From: Pantoea vagans
GTDB taxonomy: Bacteria > Pseudomonadota > Gammaproteobacteria > Enterobacterales > Enterobacteriaceae
Assembly (NCBI RefSeq): GCF_004792415.1
Contig: NZ_CP038853.1
Coordinates: 2,108,001-2,172,000, forward strand
Direction: 5' to 3'
DNA length: 64,000 bases
The position numbers were made by a program, and so were the translations under genes. The notes under the pieces were generated by a model that was given only the letters and a program-made list of their open reading frames with translations, was not told the origin of the DNA and did no database searches. Positions within the stretch are counted from its first letter, which is position 1; each line of letters starts with the position of its first letter. Positions 16,557-25,496 of the stretch are shown in pieces.

Positions 16557-16871
16557 ATGATTGCCGTACTGTTTGAAGCTGAAGCCCGCCCCGAACACCA
16601 GATGCGTTATCTGCAACTGGCCGCCGACCTGAGTCCGCTGTTAAAGGACATTGATGGATTTATCTCTATTGAGCGCTTTCAGAGTTTGGGTGATGAGAAA
16701 AAAATCCTCTCGCTCTCCTGGTGGCGCGATGACGCCGCGGTGCAGTCCTGGAAACGTAACCTCTGCCACCAGGCTGCGCAGCGTGAAGGTCGTGAAACCC
16801 TCTTTGCCGGTTATCGCATTCGCATCGCCGCGCTGGTCAGAGAATATGCCTCACAACAGGGAGTAAATTAA
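16557..16871 (+). CDS. antibiotic biosynthesis monooxygenase-domain protein
   Basis: A 104-residue ABM-domain protein. It shows the dimeric ferredoxin-like pattern: MIAVLFEAEARPEHQ, then a helix, DIDGFISIERFQSLGDEKKI, LSLSWWRDDAAVQSWKRN and a C-terminal strand. Family members are cofactor-free oxygenases or haem-degrading enzymes; those with W-x-D-x-A-A-V-x-x-W near this spot are mostly uncharacterised. It leads a three-gene operon with an ACT-domain protein (2-bp gap) and an ArsR regulator. Confidence 0.85.
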   Translation: MIAVLFEAEARPEHQMRYLQLAADLSPLLKDIDGFISIERFQSLGDEKKILSLSWWRDDAAVQSWKRNLCHQAAQREGRETLFAGYRIRIAALVREYASQQGVN

Positions 16872-16872
16872 C

Positions 16873-17256
16873 ATGTTCGATATTCATGTGATCCTGCAAA
16901 ATAGTCCAGGCACCCTTTCCCGACTCACCACGCTGCTGGGCCGTCATGCAATCGGGCTGGAAGGCGGCGGCCTGTTCTCGTCTGGTGCGCAGAGCCATGC
17001 CCATTTTCTGGTTGCGGAAGGTGAACGGGCGCGTGCCGTGCTGGAAGCGGAGGGGATCACCGTCGAGGCTGTAAATGTCCCATTAATTCGCAGGCTACCG
17101 CAGCAGCGTCCTGGCGAACTGGGGGCGATCACGACACGCCTGGCCGATGCCGGGATCAACATTCTGGTGCAATACAGCGATCACGCTAACCAGCTAATCC
17201 TGATCACCGATAACAATCAATCAGCCGCCGGGCTGACCACAGAATGGGCTCCATAA
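16873..17256 (+). CDS. tandem ACT-domain protein
   Basis: A 127-residue protein with two short ACT-like units. The first starts at MFDIHVILQNSPGTLSRLTTL with the N-x-P-G-x-L ligand loop; the second starts near QQRPGELGAITTRLADAGIN with P-G-E-L. Such stand-alone ACT proteins sense amino acids or related metabolites. Its place between an ABM monooxygenase and an ArsR-type regulator suggests a small sensing or detoxification operon. Confidence 0.8.
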   Translation: MFDIHVILQNSPGTLSRLTTLLGRHAIGLEGGGLFSSGAQSHAHFLVAEGERARAVLEAEGITVEAVNVPLIRRLPQQRPGELGAITTRLADAGINILVQYSDHANQLILITDNNQSAAGLTTEWAP

Positions 17257-17260
17257 TCTG

Positions 17261-17971
17261 ATGACGACACAGCAACACCATCACGCAACGGACGACAGCG
17301 ACGCGCTTGAGCACGCAATTGTGAGCGTCGCCGCCGCGATGGCCGATTCGTCTCGGGTAAAGATGCTGTCAGCGCTGATGGATGGACGCGCCTGGACGGC
17401 TACGGAACTTAGCGCCGTCACCGATGTTGCCCCCTCCACCGCCAGCGCGCATCTGAACCGGTTGATTAACAGCGGCCTGATCGTCTGTCTGGCACAGGGC
17501 CGTCACCGCTATTACCGGCTGACCGGCAGTGACATCGCAACGCTGATTGAGAACATGATGGGGGTGTCGTGGCGACGGATCGCCGCGCCGCAGAGCACGA
17601 CGCCGACATCACTGCGCACTGCCCGCACCTGTTATGACCATCTGGCGGGTGAAGTCGCGGTGCAGATCTACGCCGCAATGGCACAGCAGGGCTGGATCAC
17701 GCCGGAGGGCAGCGCGCTCACCCTTTATGGACAACAGCAGTTTGCGGCGTTGCAAATTGATCTGTCGCAGCCCGGACGCCGCAAAGCGTGCTGTGGCTGT
17801 CTCGACTGGAGTGAGCGCCGGTTTCATCTCGGCAGCTACGCAGGCGCAGCGCTGTTAACCGCCTTTGAGGTGCAGGGCTGGCTCACCCGACAGCCTGGCT
17901 ACCGTGAAGTGACGTTTACTGCGGTGGGCGCCAGGCATTTACGTCAGGTTTTCGATATCACACTTCGCTGA
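17261..17971 (+). CDS. ArsR-family winged-helix regulator with Cys-rich C-terminal domain
   Basis: A 236-residue regulator. The ArsR winged helix spans about residues 20-95, with recognition helix APSTASAHLNRLINSGLIVC and wing AQGRHRYYRLT. A second domain contains RKACCGCLDWSERRFHLG, a CCxC cluster found in this subgroup and possibly a metal or oxidant sensor, then another winged-helix-like segment. It ends the operon behind the ABM and ACT genes and so probably controls them. The His-rich N-terminus (QQHHHATDD) is notable. Confidence 0.8.
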   Translation: MTTQQHHHATDDSDALEHAIVSVAAAMADSSRVKMLSALMDGRAWTATELSAVTDVAPSTASAHLNRLINSGLIVCLAQGRHRYYRLTGSDIATLIENMMGVSWRRIAAPQSTTPTSLRTARTCYDHLAGEVAVQIYAAMAQQGWITPEGSALTLYGQQQFAALQIDLSQPGRRKACCGCLDWSERRFHLGSYAGAALLTAFEVQGWLTRQPGYREVTFTAVGARHLRQVFDITLR

Positions 17972-18295
17972 CACATCACGCCTGAGTTCAGAGACCCTTT
18001 GCTGCCAGGCTCTGCGCGGGCGGCCTCAGACTGCCTGGAATCCCCTTATCAGCCCGTAACAGGCTTATGAATTCTGTCACATTTCCGCAAACTCACCTCA
18101 GAGTCGATAACACGCCGACAAAATCGACAGGTGCATATAACCTTATGAATCATAATGCTTTTAAATGGTAACGCCAGGCAATCATGCAGCGAACACATTA
18201 ATCATTGTCATTTTTGCACTTATTCAGCGCCGGGCGCTGATCCACTCTTCAGTCACAGGCGCGGCAAAAAGCGTCATACCTTACTGGAGTTACTG
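17972..18295. other. intergenic region upstream of the citrate-type carrier
   Basis: About 324 bp with no supported gene. AT-rich tracts near 18130-18170 (tgcatataacctt, aatcataatgc) may hold the promoter of the carrier gene. No clear operator was found. Confidence 0.3.
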
Positions 18296-19600
18296 ATGCA
18301 GACAACCTCACCCATGACTCACCGCGCCAGGATTGGCGCTATATTTCGTGTTACCTCGGGCAACTTCCTCGAACAGTTTGATTTCTTCCTGTTCGGTTTT
18401 TATGCCACCTATATCGCCCATACCTTTTTCCCGGCCAGCAGTGAGTTTGCCTCACTGATGATGACCTTTGCCGTGTTTGGTGCAGGCTTCCTGATGCGCC
18501 CCATCGGCGCAGTGGTGCTGGGGGCGTACATCGATAAGGTCGGCCGTCGCAAGGGGCTGATCGTAACGCTCTCCATCATGGCGGCGGGCACCTTTATGAT
18601 CGTGCTCATCCCCTCTTACCAGAGCATTGGCCTGTGGGCACCGCTGCTGGTGCTGATCGGCCGGCTGCTGCAGGGCTTCTCCGCCGGTGCAGAGCTGGGC
18701 GGCGTGTCGGTTTATCTGGCCGAGATCGCGACGCCGGGCCGCAAAGGCTTCTACACCAGCTGGCAGTCGGGTAGTCAGCAGGTCGCGATTATGGTGGCGG
18801 CGGCGATGGGCTTTATTCTCAACGCCGTGCTGGAAGAGAGCGCTATCCGCGAATGGGGCTGGCGTATTCCGTTCCTGTTTGGCTGCCTGATTGTGCCGTT
18901 TATCTTCGTGCTGCGTCGCAAGCTGGAAGAGACGCAGGAGTTCAGCAATCGCCGCAGTCATCCTGATGTGAAACAGGTGTTCCGCATCCTGCTCAGTAAC
19001 TGGCAGGTGGTGATTGCCGGGATGCTGATGGTCGCGATGACCACCACGGCGTTTTACCTGATTACGGTTTATGCCCCGACCTTTGGCAAGAAAGTCCTGC
19101 TGCTGAGCGCCTCGGACAGCCTGCTGGTGACGCTGCTGGTGGCGGTGTCGAACTTCATCTGGCTGCCGATTGGCGGCGCGATCTCCGACCGCTTTGGCCG
19201 TAAACCTGTCCTGATTGCCATGACCCTGCTGGCGATCGCCACCAGCTATCCGGCCCTGAGCCTGCTGGCAGCGGCACCGGGCTTCTCTATGATGCTGGGC
19301 GTGCTGCTATGGCTTTCGATGATTTACGGTCTCTACAACGGCGCGATGATCCCGGCGCTGACCGAAATCATGCCAGGGGAAGTCCGCGTGGCAGGCTTCT
19401 CGCTGGCCTACAGCCTGGCAACCGCGGTGTTTGGTGGCTTTACCCCGGTAATGTCGACCGGCCTGATCGAACTGACCGGCGACAAAGCCTCGCCTGGCTA
19501 CTGGATGAGTTTTGCGGCTGTCTGTGCGCTGGGCGCGACACTTTATCTCTATCGTCGCACCCGTAGTGTCGTATCGCCTGCCCATAAAACCGTTAGCTGA
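18296..19600 (+). CDS. citrate/tricarballylate-type MFS proton symporter
   Basis: A 434-residue metabolite:proton symporter. Signs of the CitA/TcuC branch are [19 protein letters not shown] in TM1, the loop DKVGRRKGL after TM2 and [20 protein letters not shown] in TM4-5. Length equals that of CitA. Start chosen at 18296, preceded by TGGAG; the longer frame has no membrane features. Downstream are a periplasmic binding protein (10-bp gap) and a convergent LysR regulator. TcuA/TcuB dehydrogenase genes are absent, so citrate or a related tricarboxylate is more likely than tricarballylate. Confidence 0.8.
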   Translation: MQTTSPMTHRARIGAIFRVTSGNFLEQFDFFLFGFYATYIAHTFFPASSEFASLMMTFAVFGAGFLMRPIGAVVLGAYIDKVGRRKGLIVTLSIMAAGTFMIVLIPSYQSIGLWAPLLVLIGRLLQGFSAGAELGGVSVYLAEIATPGRKGFYTSWQSGSQQVAIMVAAAMGFILNAVLEESAIREWGWRIPFLFGCLIVPFIFVLRRKLEETQEFSNRRSHPDVKQVFRILLSNWQVVIAGMLMVAMTTTAFYLITVYAPTFGKKVLLLSASDSLLVTLLVAVSNFIWLPIGGAISDRFGRKPVLIAMTLLAIATSYPALSLLAAAPGFSMMLGVLLWLSMIYGLYNGAMIPALTEIMPGEVRVAGFSLAYSLATAVFGGFTPVMSTGLIELTGDKASPGYWMSFAAVCALGATLYLYRRTRSVVSPAHKTVS

Positions 19601-19610
19601 GGAACTGAAG

Positions 19611-20420
19611 ATGAAACTGAAAACGATGTCGCTCTACGCTGCCCTGCTGTTCAGCGTGGCGGGCAGCACCACGGCGCAGGCAAAAGAGCTGACGGTAATG
19701 ATTTCCGGCGGATTTAAAGCGGCATGGGATACGCTTTCGCCACGCTTTGCCCAGCGTGAAGGGATCACCATAAACACGGTTGCCGGCCCGTCGATGGGCA
19801 AGACGCCACAGGCGATTCCGGCGCGGCTGGCGCGTGGTGAACCGGCTGATGTGGTGATTATGGTTGGCGATGCGTTAAGCGATCTGCAAAAAAAGGGCGC
19901 AACGCTGCCGGGTTCACGGGTTGAGCTGGCGGACTCGCGCATCGGTGCAGTGATAAAACAGGGTGCCACGCCGGTGAAAATCGGCAGCGAGAGCGAGCTG
20001 CGTACTGCCCTGCTGAACGCCTCTTCCATCGCCTACTCCGACAGCGCCAGCGGCAAATATGTCAGCAGCCAGCTGTTCAGCCGACTGGGCATTGAGAATC
20101 AGGTGAAGGCGAAAGCGGTGAAGGTTGAGCGCATCCCGGTGGCCTCCGAGGTCGCGGCGGGTAAATACGCTATCGGCTTTCAGCAGGTCAGTGAACTGCT
20201 GCCGGTCTCCGGCGTAACGTTCATTGGCGAACTGCCGGACACGCTGCAGTACACCACCCGCTTCGCCGGTGCCGTAGTACGCAGGTCAGCGCAGCCGGAC
20301 GAGGCGGCGAAGCTGCTGCACTGGCTCGCCTCGCCTGAGGCACAGCAGGCCGTGCACGCCAGCGGCCTGCACAGCGTGAAGGCGTCAAAACCGGCTAAAG
20401 TCGCTGATACTGTTCAATAA
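19611..20420 (+). CDS. periplasmic solute-binding protein, ModA-like fold
   Basis: A 269-residue secreted protein. The signal peptide ends near TAQA-K (residue 25). KELTVMISGGFKAAWDTLSP and the following AGPSMG...GEPADVVIM match the type II periplasmic binding fold used by ModA. AYSDSASGKYVSSQLFSRLG is the family's ligand loop. It follows the citrate-type carrier with a 10-bp gap and a GAGGAA site. An MFS carrier does not need a binding protein, so it may be a chemosensory or accessory receptor for the same acid. Confidence 0.8.
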   Translation: MKLKTMSLYAALLFSVAGSTTAQAKELTVMISGGFKAAWDTLSPRFAQREGITINTVAGPSMGKTPQAIPARLARGEPADVVIMVGDALSDLQKKGATLPGSRVELADSRIGAVIKQGATPVKIGSESELRTALLNASSIAYSDSASGKYVSSQLFSRLGIENQVKAKAVKVERIPVASEVAAGKYAIGFQQVSELLPVSGVTFIGELPDTLQYTTRFAGAVVRRSAQPDEAAKLLHWLASPEAQQAVHASGLHSVKASKPAKVADTVQ

Positions 20421-21294
20421 TCAGGTTTTCCAGTTCGCTCGCGATGTGCGAGAGCACCCGGCCATTTTTACGCAGCAGTCCGACGGTGCGTTTCACCTGC
20501 GGATCGGTTAACGGCACCGCCATCAGAAGGGCGTGATCGTAGCCGGGCATCGACATAGCGGGGACGGCAGCAATGCCAAGCCCCGCCTCAACCATCCCCA
20601 GCATGGTGGTGACGTGTCGGGTTTCACAGACACAGGGCTTCTCCGGCATGATCGCCTGCAACGCCTGGTCCAGCAGGTTGCGATTGCCGGAGGTTTTATC
20701 CAGTCCGACCCATTCATACTGATAAAACGCCTGCCAGCTCAGACTCTTTTTGCCTGCTATCGGATGGTCACGCCGACAGGCCGCCACATAAGGGTCGTCC
20801 ATAAGCGGCTGGAAGTGCACATCCGGCTGCGAGCGGCTGGAAAAGCTGATGCCGAAATCGGCCTGACCGCCAATCACCGCGTCATAGACGTTGGCCGCAC
20901 TGCTGTCGACCAGTTTGACTCGTACGCGGGGATAGCGCGCCTGAAACAGCCGGATGATGTTGGGCATAAAGTAGTAAGCGGCTGACGGCACGCAGGCGAC
21001 GGTAATCAGGCCGGTGCGGGCTAAGCTCACTTCACTGAGATCGGCCATCACCTCTTCAAAATCGGCCAGCAGCTTTTCCGAACGCTGCGCAAACGCATGT
21101 CCTTTCAGCGTCAGCGTGACACGGCGCGTGGTCCGCTCAAACAGTTTGATCCCCAGCGTGGTTTCCAGCTTATCGATGCGGCGGCTCAGTGCCGACTGTG
21201 AAAGGCAGATCGATTCCGCCGCCAGACGAAAATTGCCAAACTCCACCAGCGCGCGAAACGCGTAGAGATCGTTGAGATCGAAATTAACCGGCAT
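20395..21294 (-). CDS. LysR-family regulator
   Basis: A 299-residue LysR protein. The helix-turn-helix is at about residues 18-45 (FRLAAESICLSQSALSRRID), followed by the linker helix and a PBP-like effector domain with VACVPSAAYYFMPNIIRLF. Its last 26 bp overlap the 3' end of the binding-protein gene in the opposite strand. It is the only regulator next to the tricarboxylate carrier and binding protein, so probably controls them, although their promoter is 3 kb away. Confidence 0.88.
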   Translation of the reverse strand: MPVNFDLNDLYAFRALVEFGNFRLAAESICLSQSALSRRIDKLETTLGIKLFERTTRRVTLTLKGHAFAQRSEKLLADFEEVMADLSEVSLARTGLITVACVPSAAYYFMPNIIRLFQARYPRVRVKLVDSSAANVYDAVIGGQADFGISFSSRSQPDVHFQPLMDDPYVAACRRDHPIAGKKSLSWQAFYQYEWVGLDKTSGNRNLLDQALQAIMPEKPCVCETRHVTTMLGMVEAGLGIAAVPAMSMPGYDHALLMAVPLTDPQVKRTVGLLRKNGRVLSHIASELENLIIEQYQRL

Positions 21295-21308
21295 ACATTC
21301 CTCTTCCC

Positions 21309-21803
21309 CTAAACCGCATCAGGCTTGTCATCATCATTTTCATCGCCTTCCGTCTGGCTGAAATCGCTAACGAATTTACTGAGCAACTGTTCCAGCGTCT
21401 CGCGGTCGCTCTCTGGCCAGTGGAGGAAAATGCGCTGATAAACCTGCACCCGTTGCGCATCGATTTTATCGGTCATCGCCCTGCCAGCCGCAGTGATTGC
21501 GGCTTCGTTGATCCTTTTGTCCTGCCGGTTTTTCTGCCGCACGACCAGCCCGGTCTCCTCTAATTTCGCTACCTGACGGCTGACCGTGCTGTAATCACGA
21601 CCCACCCGATCGGCGAGCTCGCCCACGCCGATCGGCCCGAACCGGCTGACCTGAACCAGCAGTGGAAACAGTGCCCGATCCAGCTCAATACCCGCCGCTT
21701 TAATCATCGCCATATCGCGCTGAGGCCGGTTAAGCGCGCCCGCAATTGTCAGCAGACAATCATGCAGTGCATCGTATTTATGTGTATTTTGCACGCTTTT
21801 CAT
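21309..21803 (-). CDS. MarR-family regulator
   Basis: A 164-residue MarR protein. The winged helix reads IGVGELADRVGRDYSTVSRQ with wing RQKNRQDKRINEAAITAAG. The C-terminus is very acidic (EGDENDDDKPDAV). Start taken at MKSVQNTH (21803), with GGATGG upstream; an ATG nine bases earlier is the alternative. It is divergent from the quinone oxidoreductase gene across two copies of a palindrome, so likely represses that gene and itself. Confidence 0.85.
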   Translation of the reverse strand: MKSVQNTHKYDALHDCLLTIAGALNRPQRDMAMIKAAGIELDRALFPLLVQVSRFGPIGVGELADRVGRDYSTVSRQVAKLEETGLVVRQKNRQDKRINEAAITAAGRAMTDKIDAQRVQVYQRIFLHWPESDRETLEQLLSKFVSDFSQTEGDENDDDKPDAV

Positions 21804-21844
21804 TGACGCCATCCAGAGGCAGGAATAATGTGTGTACTTTACAC
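21782..21844. promoter_or_regulatory. pair of MarR-type operators
   Basis: GTGTACTTTACAC (21832-21844) is a perfect 5-3-5 inverted repeat. A second copy, GTGTATTTTGCAC (21782-21794), differs at two bases and lies 50 bp away inside the first codons of the marR gene. Fifty bp is near five helical turns, so two dimers could bind one face. Confidence 0.6.
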
Positions 21845-21876
21845 CTATTAACTCCTGAACAGAAGGATAATAAACA

Positions 21877-22818
21877 ATGAAAGCAGCAATAATCGGGCAG
21901 GCAGGCGCACAACCCTACTACGGCGACATGCCGGAACCCCAGCCCGGTGAGCATCAGCAGCGGGTGACGGTCAACGCTGCGGCACTCAGCCAGCTGGCAA
22001 AGGCCCGCGCGGCAGGCACCCACTACAGCTCTGTAGCGCACTATCCGTTTATTCCCGGCATTGACGGTACCGGATATCTCGATACTGGCGAGCCGGTCTA
22101 TTTTCTGACGTTTAACGCCGCGACAGGCAGCATGGCCGAGCGAACTGTGGTCAACAGTGAACATATTATTCCACTGCCTGCCGGTCTGGATCTGGTACTG
22201 GCTGCCGCTCTCGCGAATCCGGGCATGTCCTCCTGGGCGGCGCTGACCCGTCGGGCGGCACTGCGTCCTGGCGAGACCGTGCTGATCAATGGAGCCACCG
22301 GCACCTCGGGACGTCTGGCGATCCGCATTGCCCGTGCGCTGGGCGCAGGCAGAATCATTGCCACAGGCCGTAACCGGGAGACTCTGGAACAGCTACAGAG
22401 TGAGGGTGCTGATATCACCCTGACGCTGGATGCATTATCGGCAGAGCTTCCTTCTCTGATGGCGGAAGGCGTTGATGTGGTGCTGGATTATCTGTGGGGT
22501 GAGAGTGCACTGGCGATCATGACGGCGGCGGTACGCGGTGGTGACAAGGTGGTTCGCTTTGTCCAGATTGGTTCACTGAGCGGACAGGAGATTTCTCTGC
22601 ACAGTAAACTGCTGCGTTCATCCGGCTTAACGCTGATGGGGAGCGGGCTGGGCAGCGTGCCAGACCGTGAGCTGATCGCCTCAATAGGGGAAATGCTTCA
22701 GGCCGCCGCATCACATGGATTTGCCATCCCCTTCCAGTCGCGGCCACTCAGTGAGGTCGCTGAGGCCTGGCAGAGCGACGACAGCCGCTACCGCACGGTC
22801 TTTACCCTTCCGATGTAA
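21877..22818 (+). CDS. zinc-free quinone oxidoreductase / alcohol dehydrogenase family
   Basis: A 313-residue medium-chain reductase. The N-terminal GroES-like domain ends near residue 110; the nucleotide domain carries VLINGATGTSGRLAIRIARA, an A-x-G-x(2)-G variant of the NADPH motif. The catalytic-zinc Cys and His are missing, as in quinone oxidoreductases. The N-terminus is shortened by comparison with the usual 325 residues. Divergent from marR, so probably induced by a phenolic or quinone-like compound. Its last 17 bp overlap the convergent DUF393 gene. Confidence 0.82.
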   Translation: MKAAIIGQAGAQPYYGDMPEPQPGEHQQRVTVNAAALSQLAKARAAGTHYSSVAHYPFIPGIDGTGYLDTGEPVYFLTFNAATGSMAERTVVNSEHIIPLPAGLDLVLAAALANPGMSSWAALTRRAALRPGETVLINGATGTSGRLAIRIARALGAGRIIATGRNRETLEQLQSEGADITLTLDALSAELPSLMAEGVDVVLDYLWGESALAIMTAAVRGGDKVVRFVQIGSLSGQEISLHSKLLRSSGLTLMGSGLGSVPDRELIASIGEMLQAAASHGFAIPFQSRPLSEVAEAWQSDDSRYRTVFTLPM

Positions 22819-23254
22819 CGGACGGCTCCACCTTATGCAGAAAGCGTCCTGGATAATCGGGTTGGATGGCGTGCTGACTGCTGTAGCGGCCAAACAGTTT
22901 GTAGCGGTTTAACGCGATGCGGTCATAAGCAAAATTACCGATGGCATCCGGAAAGTGGCGCAGCACCGCCAGCCCGCGCCACGGGGCTGGCAGATGCTGC
23001 ATCACGCGGAATACCGCCTGCGCCCGTAGCCAGTGCTGATTGCCAGCGATATAGACAATGGTGCTGACGTTTTCTTCCGGCAGTCCGGCCCAGCGCAGCA
23101 GCGCTTTGCCCTGCTCGCTCTGCACCGAGGCAAAACGAACCTGCCGCGCCAGATGGTGACGCAGCAGAAACTGAACCCAGCCGTTGCACAGTTTACAGAC
23201 GCCGTCATAGAGCACGGCGCTTTCACCGGTTTGCAGATACGGGGGTGATGACAT
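22802..23254 (-). CDS. DCC-family (DUF393) thiol-disulfide oxidoreductase-like protein
   Basis: A 150-residue protein with the DUF393 hallmark AVLYDGVCKLCNGWVQFLL: D-G-x-C-x-x-C near the start, in a thioredoxin-like fold. The next conserved parts are VRFASVQSEQGKALL and HWLRAQAVFRVMQHLP. Start taken at MSSPPYLQ (23254) with AGGATG upstream; it overlaps the preceding gene by 32 bp. Family members are probable redox proteins with no settled substrate. It is the last gene of a chain that includes a P-loop kinase and PTS EIIA. Confidence 0.8.
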   Translation of the reverse strand: MSSPPYLQTGESAVLYDGVCKLCNGWVQFLLRHHLARQVRFASVQSEQGKALLRWAGLPEENVSTIVYIAGNQHWLRAQAVFRVMQHLPAPWRGLAVLRHFPDAIGNFAYDRIALNRYKLFGRYSSQHAIQPDYPGRFLHKVEPSVTSEG

Positions 23255-23846
23255 CCTGCAACTCCTCACTCATCTGATGATGAGCTGAAGTGTAGCGGGT
23301 TCTGGTCAGTTGCTGGTGCAGCCAGTGGATAACGGCCGCGTGATCCTGGTTGCAGGCATTCACTTCGCACACCGGCCCCAGCGCCATCGGCCGGGCCTGT
23401 TGCGCCAGCTGGCGCAGCTCCGGCAGATACTCAGCGCCCGGATGGCCAGGCAGCCGCTGCGACAGCCGCGCCTGATAGCGCGCCACCGCCACCTCCGGCG
23501 CGATCTTCAGCCACAGCTCCAGCGCCTCTTCGACGCCCGCCTGTTTCAGACCCTGCTCAAGCAGCGTGCGCGGCTGAAAGCCAAACCAGGCGTCGATCAG
23601 CCAGATCTGACTGGCGGGTGCCTGGCCGACAATGTTCCAGATCGCCTGATAAGCCGCGCAGCCCAGTTGCCGGTTACGCTGGCGATCGACGGGCGCAAAA
23701 GCGTGCATAAACGGCTCTTTCAGGCTGTCGAGGGTCAGCACCGGCCAGCCAAAGTGCTGTGACAGCGCGTGCGTCAGAGTGCTTTTACCCGATGCCGGAA
23801 TACCGTTAACCAGTACCACACGTTTGGGGGGGATGTTTTGCGTCAT
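23223..23846 (-). CDS. P-loop small-molecule kinase
   Basis: A 207-residue kinase-like protein with Walker A NGIPASGKSTL at residues 14-24, then the acceptor strand VLTLDSLKEPFM and core strand IWLIDAWFGFQP. A lid-like Arg-rich helix is VARYQARLSQRLPGHPG. Its ATG overlaps the stop of the PTS IIA gene by 4 bp, so it is co-translated with the sugar system. Phosphorylation of a sugar or derivative is possible; no family name is secure. It resembles the 162-residue protein at 15 kb only in fold. Confidence 0.72.
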   Translation of the reverse strand: MTQNIPPKRVVLVNGIPASGKSTLTHALSQHFGWPVLTLDSLKEPFMHAFAPVDRQRNRQLGCAAYQAIWNIVGQAPASQIWLIDAWFGFQPRTLLEQGLKQAGVEEALELWLKIAPEVAVARYQARLSQRLPGHPGAEYLPELRQLAQQARPMALGPVCEVNACNQDHAAVIHWLHQQLTRTRYTSAHHQMSEELQDVITPVSANR

Positions 23847-24280
23847 AGAATGTCGATGACCTCCGCCACGCTGCTGGCCTGACGTAACCGGACCAGCGTC
23901 TCCTCATCCTCCAGCAGCGACACAATCGCGCGGATCCCCTCTTCGATATGCGCGTTGCTGTCGCGTGCGCCAAACATAATCACGATGTCCGCCTTATCAC
24001 TGCCTTCAAATGAGATCGGCTCATTCAGCAGGATCAGACTAAAACAGTCGCGGAGCACCCCCGCTTCCGGTCGCGCATGAGGAATGGCGATCCCCTCCTC
24101 AAACACATAATAAGCGCCGTGAGCCAGCGTATTGGCGATCACGGCATCAGGATAGGTGGCATCAAGATAACCGCCGCTGACCAGCGGTTCGGCGGCCAGC
24201 GCGATAACCTGACGCCAGTCCGTGGCGTCGATGCCAATCTGAATGGCGTTGGCCTCCTGCAATAACTGCTTAATCGTCAT
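23843..24280 (-). CDS. PTS EIIA component, mannitol/fructose (UlaC) type
   Basis: A 145-residue PTS_EIIA_2 domain. The phosphorylated His lies in GIAIPHARPEAGV at about residue 68. ALINNTLAHGAYYVFEE-like spacing before it and IVIMFGARDSNAHIEEGIRA after it follow the family. It takes phosphate from HPr and passes it to the EIIB encoded upstream in the same operon. It is separated from IIB/IIC by the aldolase and a small protein, an unusual gene order. Confidence 0.88.
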   Translation of the reverse strand: MTIKQLLQEANAIQIGIDATDWRQVIALAAEPLVSGGYLDATYPDAVIANTLAHGAYYVFEEGIAIPHARPEAGVLRDCFSLILLNEPISFEGSDKADIVIMFGARDSNAHIEEGIRAIVSLLEDEETLVRLRQASSVAEVIDIL

Positions 24281-24289
24281 CAGCTCTCC

Positions 24290-24559
24290 TTAAATCGACT
24301 GGCGAACCACATTGCGTAATTCATCGATTTTGACAAACAGCGCATCAATTTCATTGCGGTAGCGGCGGCTTTTCGCAAATAAGCTTAATGCCCGGTTATA
24401 TTCCAGCATTAATTGTTTTTGCGTTTCGCCATCACGCGGATTAATCGCCAGCTGCTGCTCCAGCTGCGTTATTTTCTCGCGACTTAATTCCGCCAGATGA
24501 TCCTGCTGCTGCTCGCTGGGTGGTTCCACAGCCGGAGACTTTTTGAGGAATCCAAACAT
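24290..24559 (-). CDS. small coiled-coil protein in the PTS operon
   Basis: An 89-residue charged protein, MFGFLKKSPAVEPPSEQQQD at its start and then two long helices with heptad character (LSREKITQLEQQLAI; YRNEIDALFVKIDELRNVV). No catalytic motif is visible. It lies 9 bp before the EIIA gene and has a proper AGGAGAG-type site. The N-terminus with two Phe and two Lys could bind membrane. Function unknown; the position suggests a structural or regulatory partner of the PTS enzymes. Confidence 0.7.
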   Translation of the reverse strand: MFGFLKKSPAVEPPSEQQQDHLAELSREKITQLEQQLAINPRDGETQKQLMLEYNRALSLFAKSRRYRNEIDALFVKIDELRNVVRQSI

Positions 24560-24653
24560 AGGCTCTCCTGCCCCGCATAATATTGGGGTGGCTAATATAA
24601 ACAGAGAATAAAAGATCGTTAACGCATTAACCCGGTGATGGCGGCGCGGGTAA

Positions 24654-25496
24654 TTACCGGAATAACTGCATTTTCTCTACCAGCACATTCGTGACCGCAT
24701 CATTGGCTGGCACCAGGAAATTACGCACGCTGTCATTGACCTTGCCTTTCTCAAAGGTTGATTTGCACTGCGCTACCCACTGCACATTCATTTCAGTGCC
24801 GACATTCACCTTCTCGATACCGCTGCTGACCGCCAGCCGCATATCCTCATCGCTGACGCCGGTGCCGCCGTGCAGCACCAGTGGCGTGTGCGTTGCCGCC
24901 GTAATATCCGCCAGGCGCTGATGCTGTATGTGCGCTTTACCGGTGTAAAGCCCATGCACGGTGCCGATGGAGATCGCCAGCATATCGACGCCGGTCTCTT
25001 CGACGAAGCGGCGTGCATCTTCCACGGGCGTGAACGCTATCGCCTCCATCTCTACGCATTTGCCATCTTCCGACCCGCCGATGGCACCCAGCTCCGCCTC
25101 TACCGAGACATGATGTGGTCGCGCCATATCAATCACCCGACGGGTATTCGCAATATTCTCATCAATGGGCAGATGTGAGCCGTCGTACATGACAGAACTG
25201 AATCCTGCATCAATCGCCGTCTGTATCGCCGCTAAATCGGAACAGTGATCGAGATGCAGGCAGGTCGGCACATTCGTACTTTCGGACAGCGATTTAATCG
25301 CATCGACCAGCAGTTTATGGCCAAGATATTTCGCCGTGCCGGTGGAAATCTGAATCATTAACGGGCTGTTGGTTTTCTCTGCCGCTTTAAAATAGGCGGG
25401 CAGCATCTCCAGACAGTGAAGATTAAACGAACCGACCGCTTTGAAGTCACGCTGTTTAGCCAGCTGTAACAGATCGGCGAAGTTATAAAGTTTCAT
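24654..25496 (-). CDS. class II ketose-bisphosphate aldolase (GatY/KbaY/Fba type)
   Basis: A 280-residue zinc aldolase. The conserved sites are THL-like CLHLDHCSDLAAIQTAIDAG (catalytic Asp, zinc His), SVMYDGSHLPIDENI, VSVEAELGAIGGSEDG (zinc Glu), IGTVHGLY (zinc His) and LVLHGGTG (zinc His and phosphate). It cleaves a ketohexose 1,6-bisphosphate to dihydroxyacetone phosphate and glyceraldehyde 3-phosphate; fructose or tagatose epimers cannot be told apart here. Start at MKLYNFADLL overlaps the IIC gene by 14 bp. Confidence 0.9.
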   Translation of the reverse strand: MKLYNFADLLQLAKQRDFKAVGSFNLHCLEMLPAYFKAAEKTNSPLMIQISTGTAKYLGHKLLVDAIKSLSESTNVPTCLHLDHCSDLAAIQTAIDAGFSSVMYDGSHLPIDENIANTRRVIDMARPHHVSVEAELGAIGGSEDGKCVEMEAIAFTPVEDARRFVEETGVDMLAISIGTVHGLYTGKAHIQHQRLADITAATHTPLVLHGGTGVSDEDMRLAVSSGIEKVNVGTEMNVQWVAQCKSTFEKGKVNDSVRNFLVPANDAVTNVLVEKMQLFR

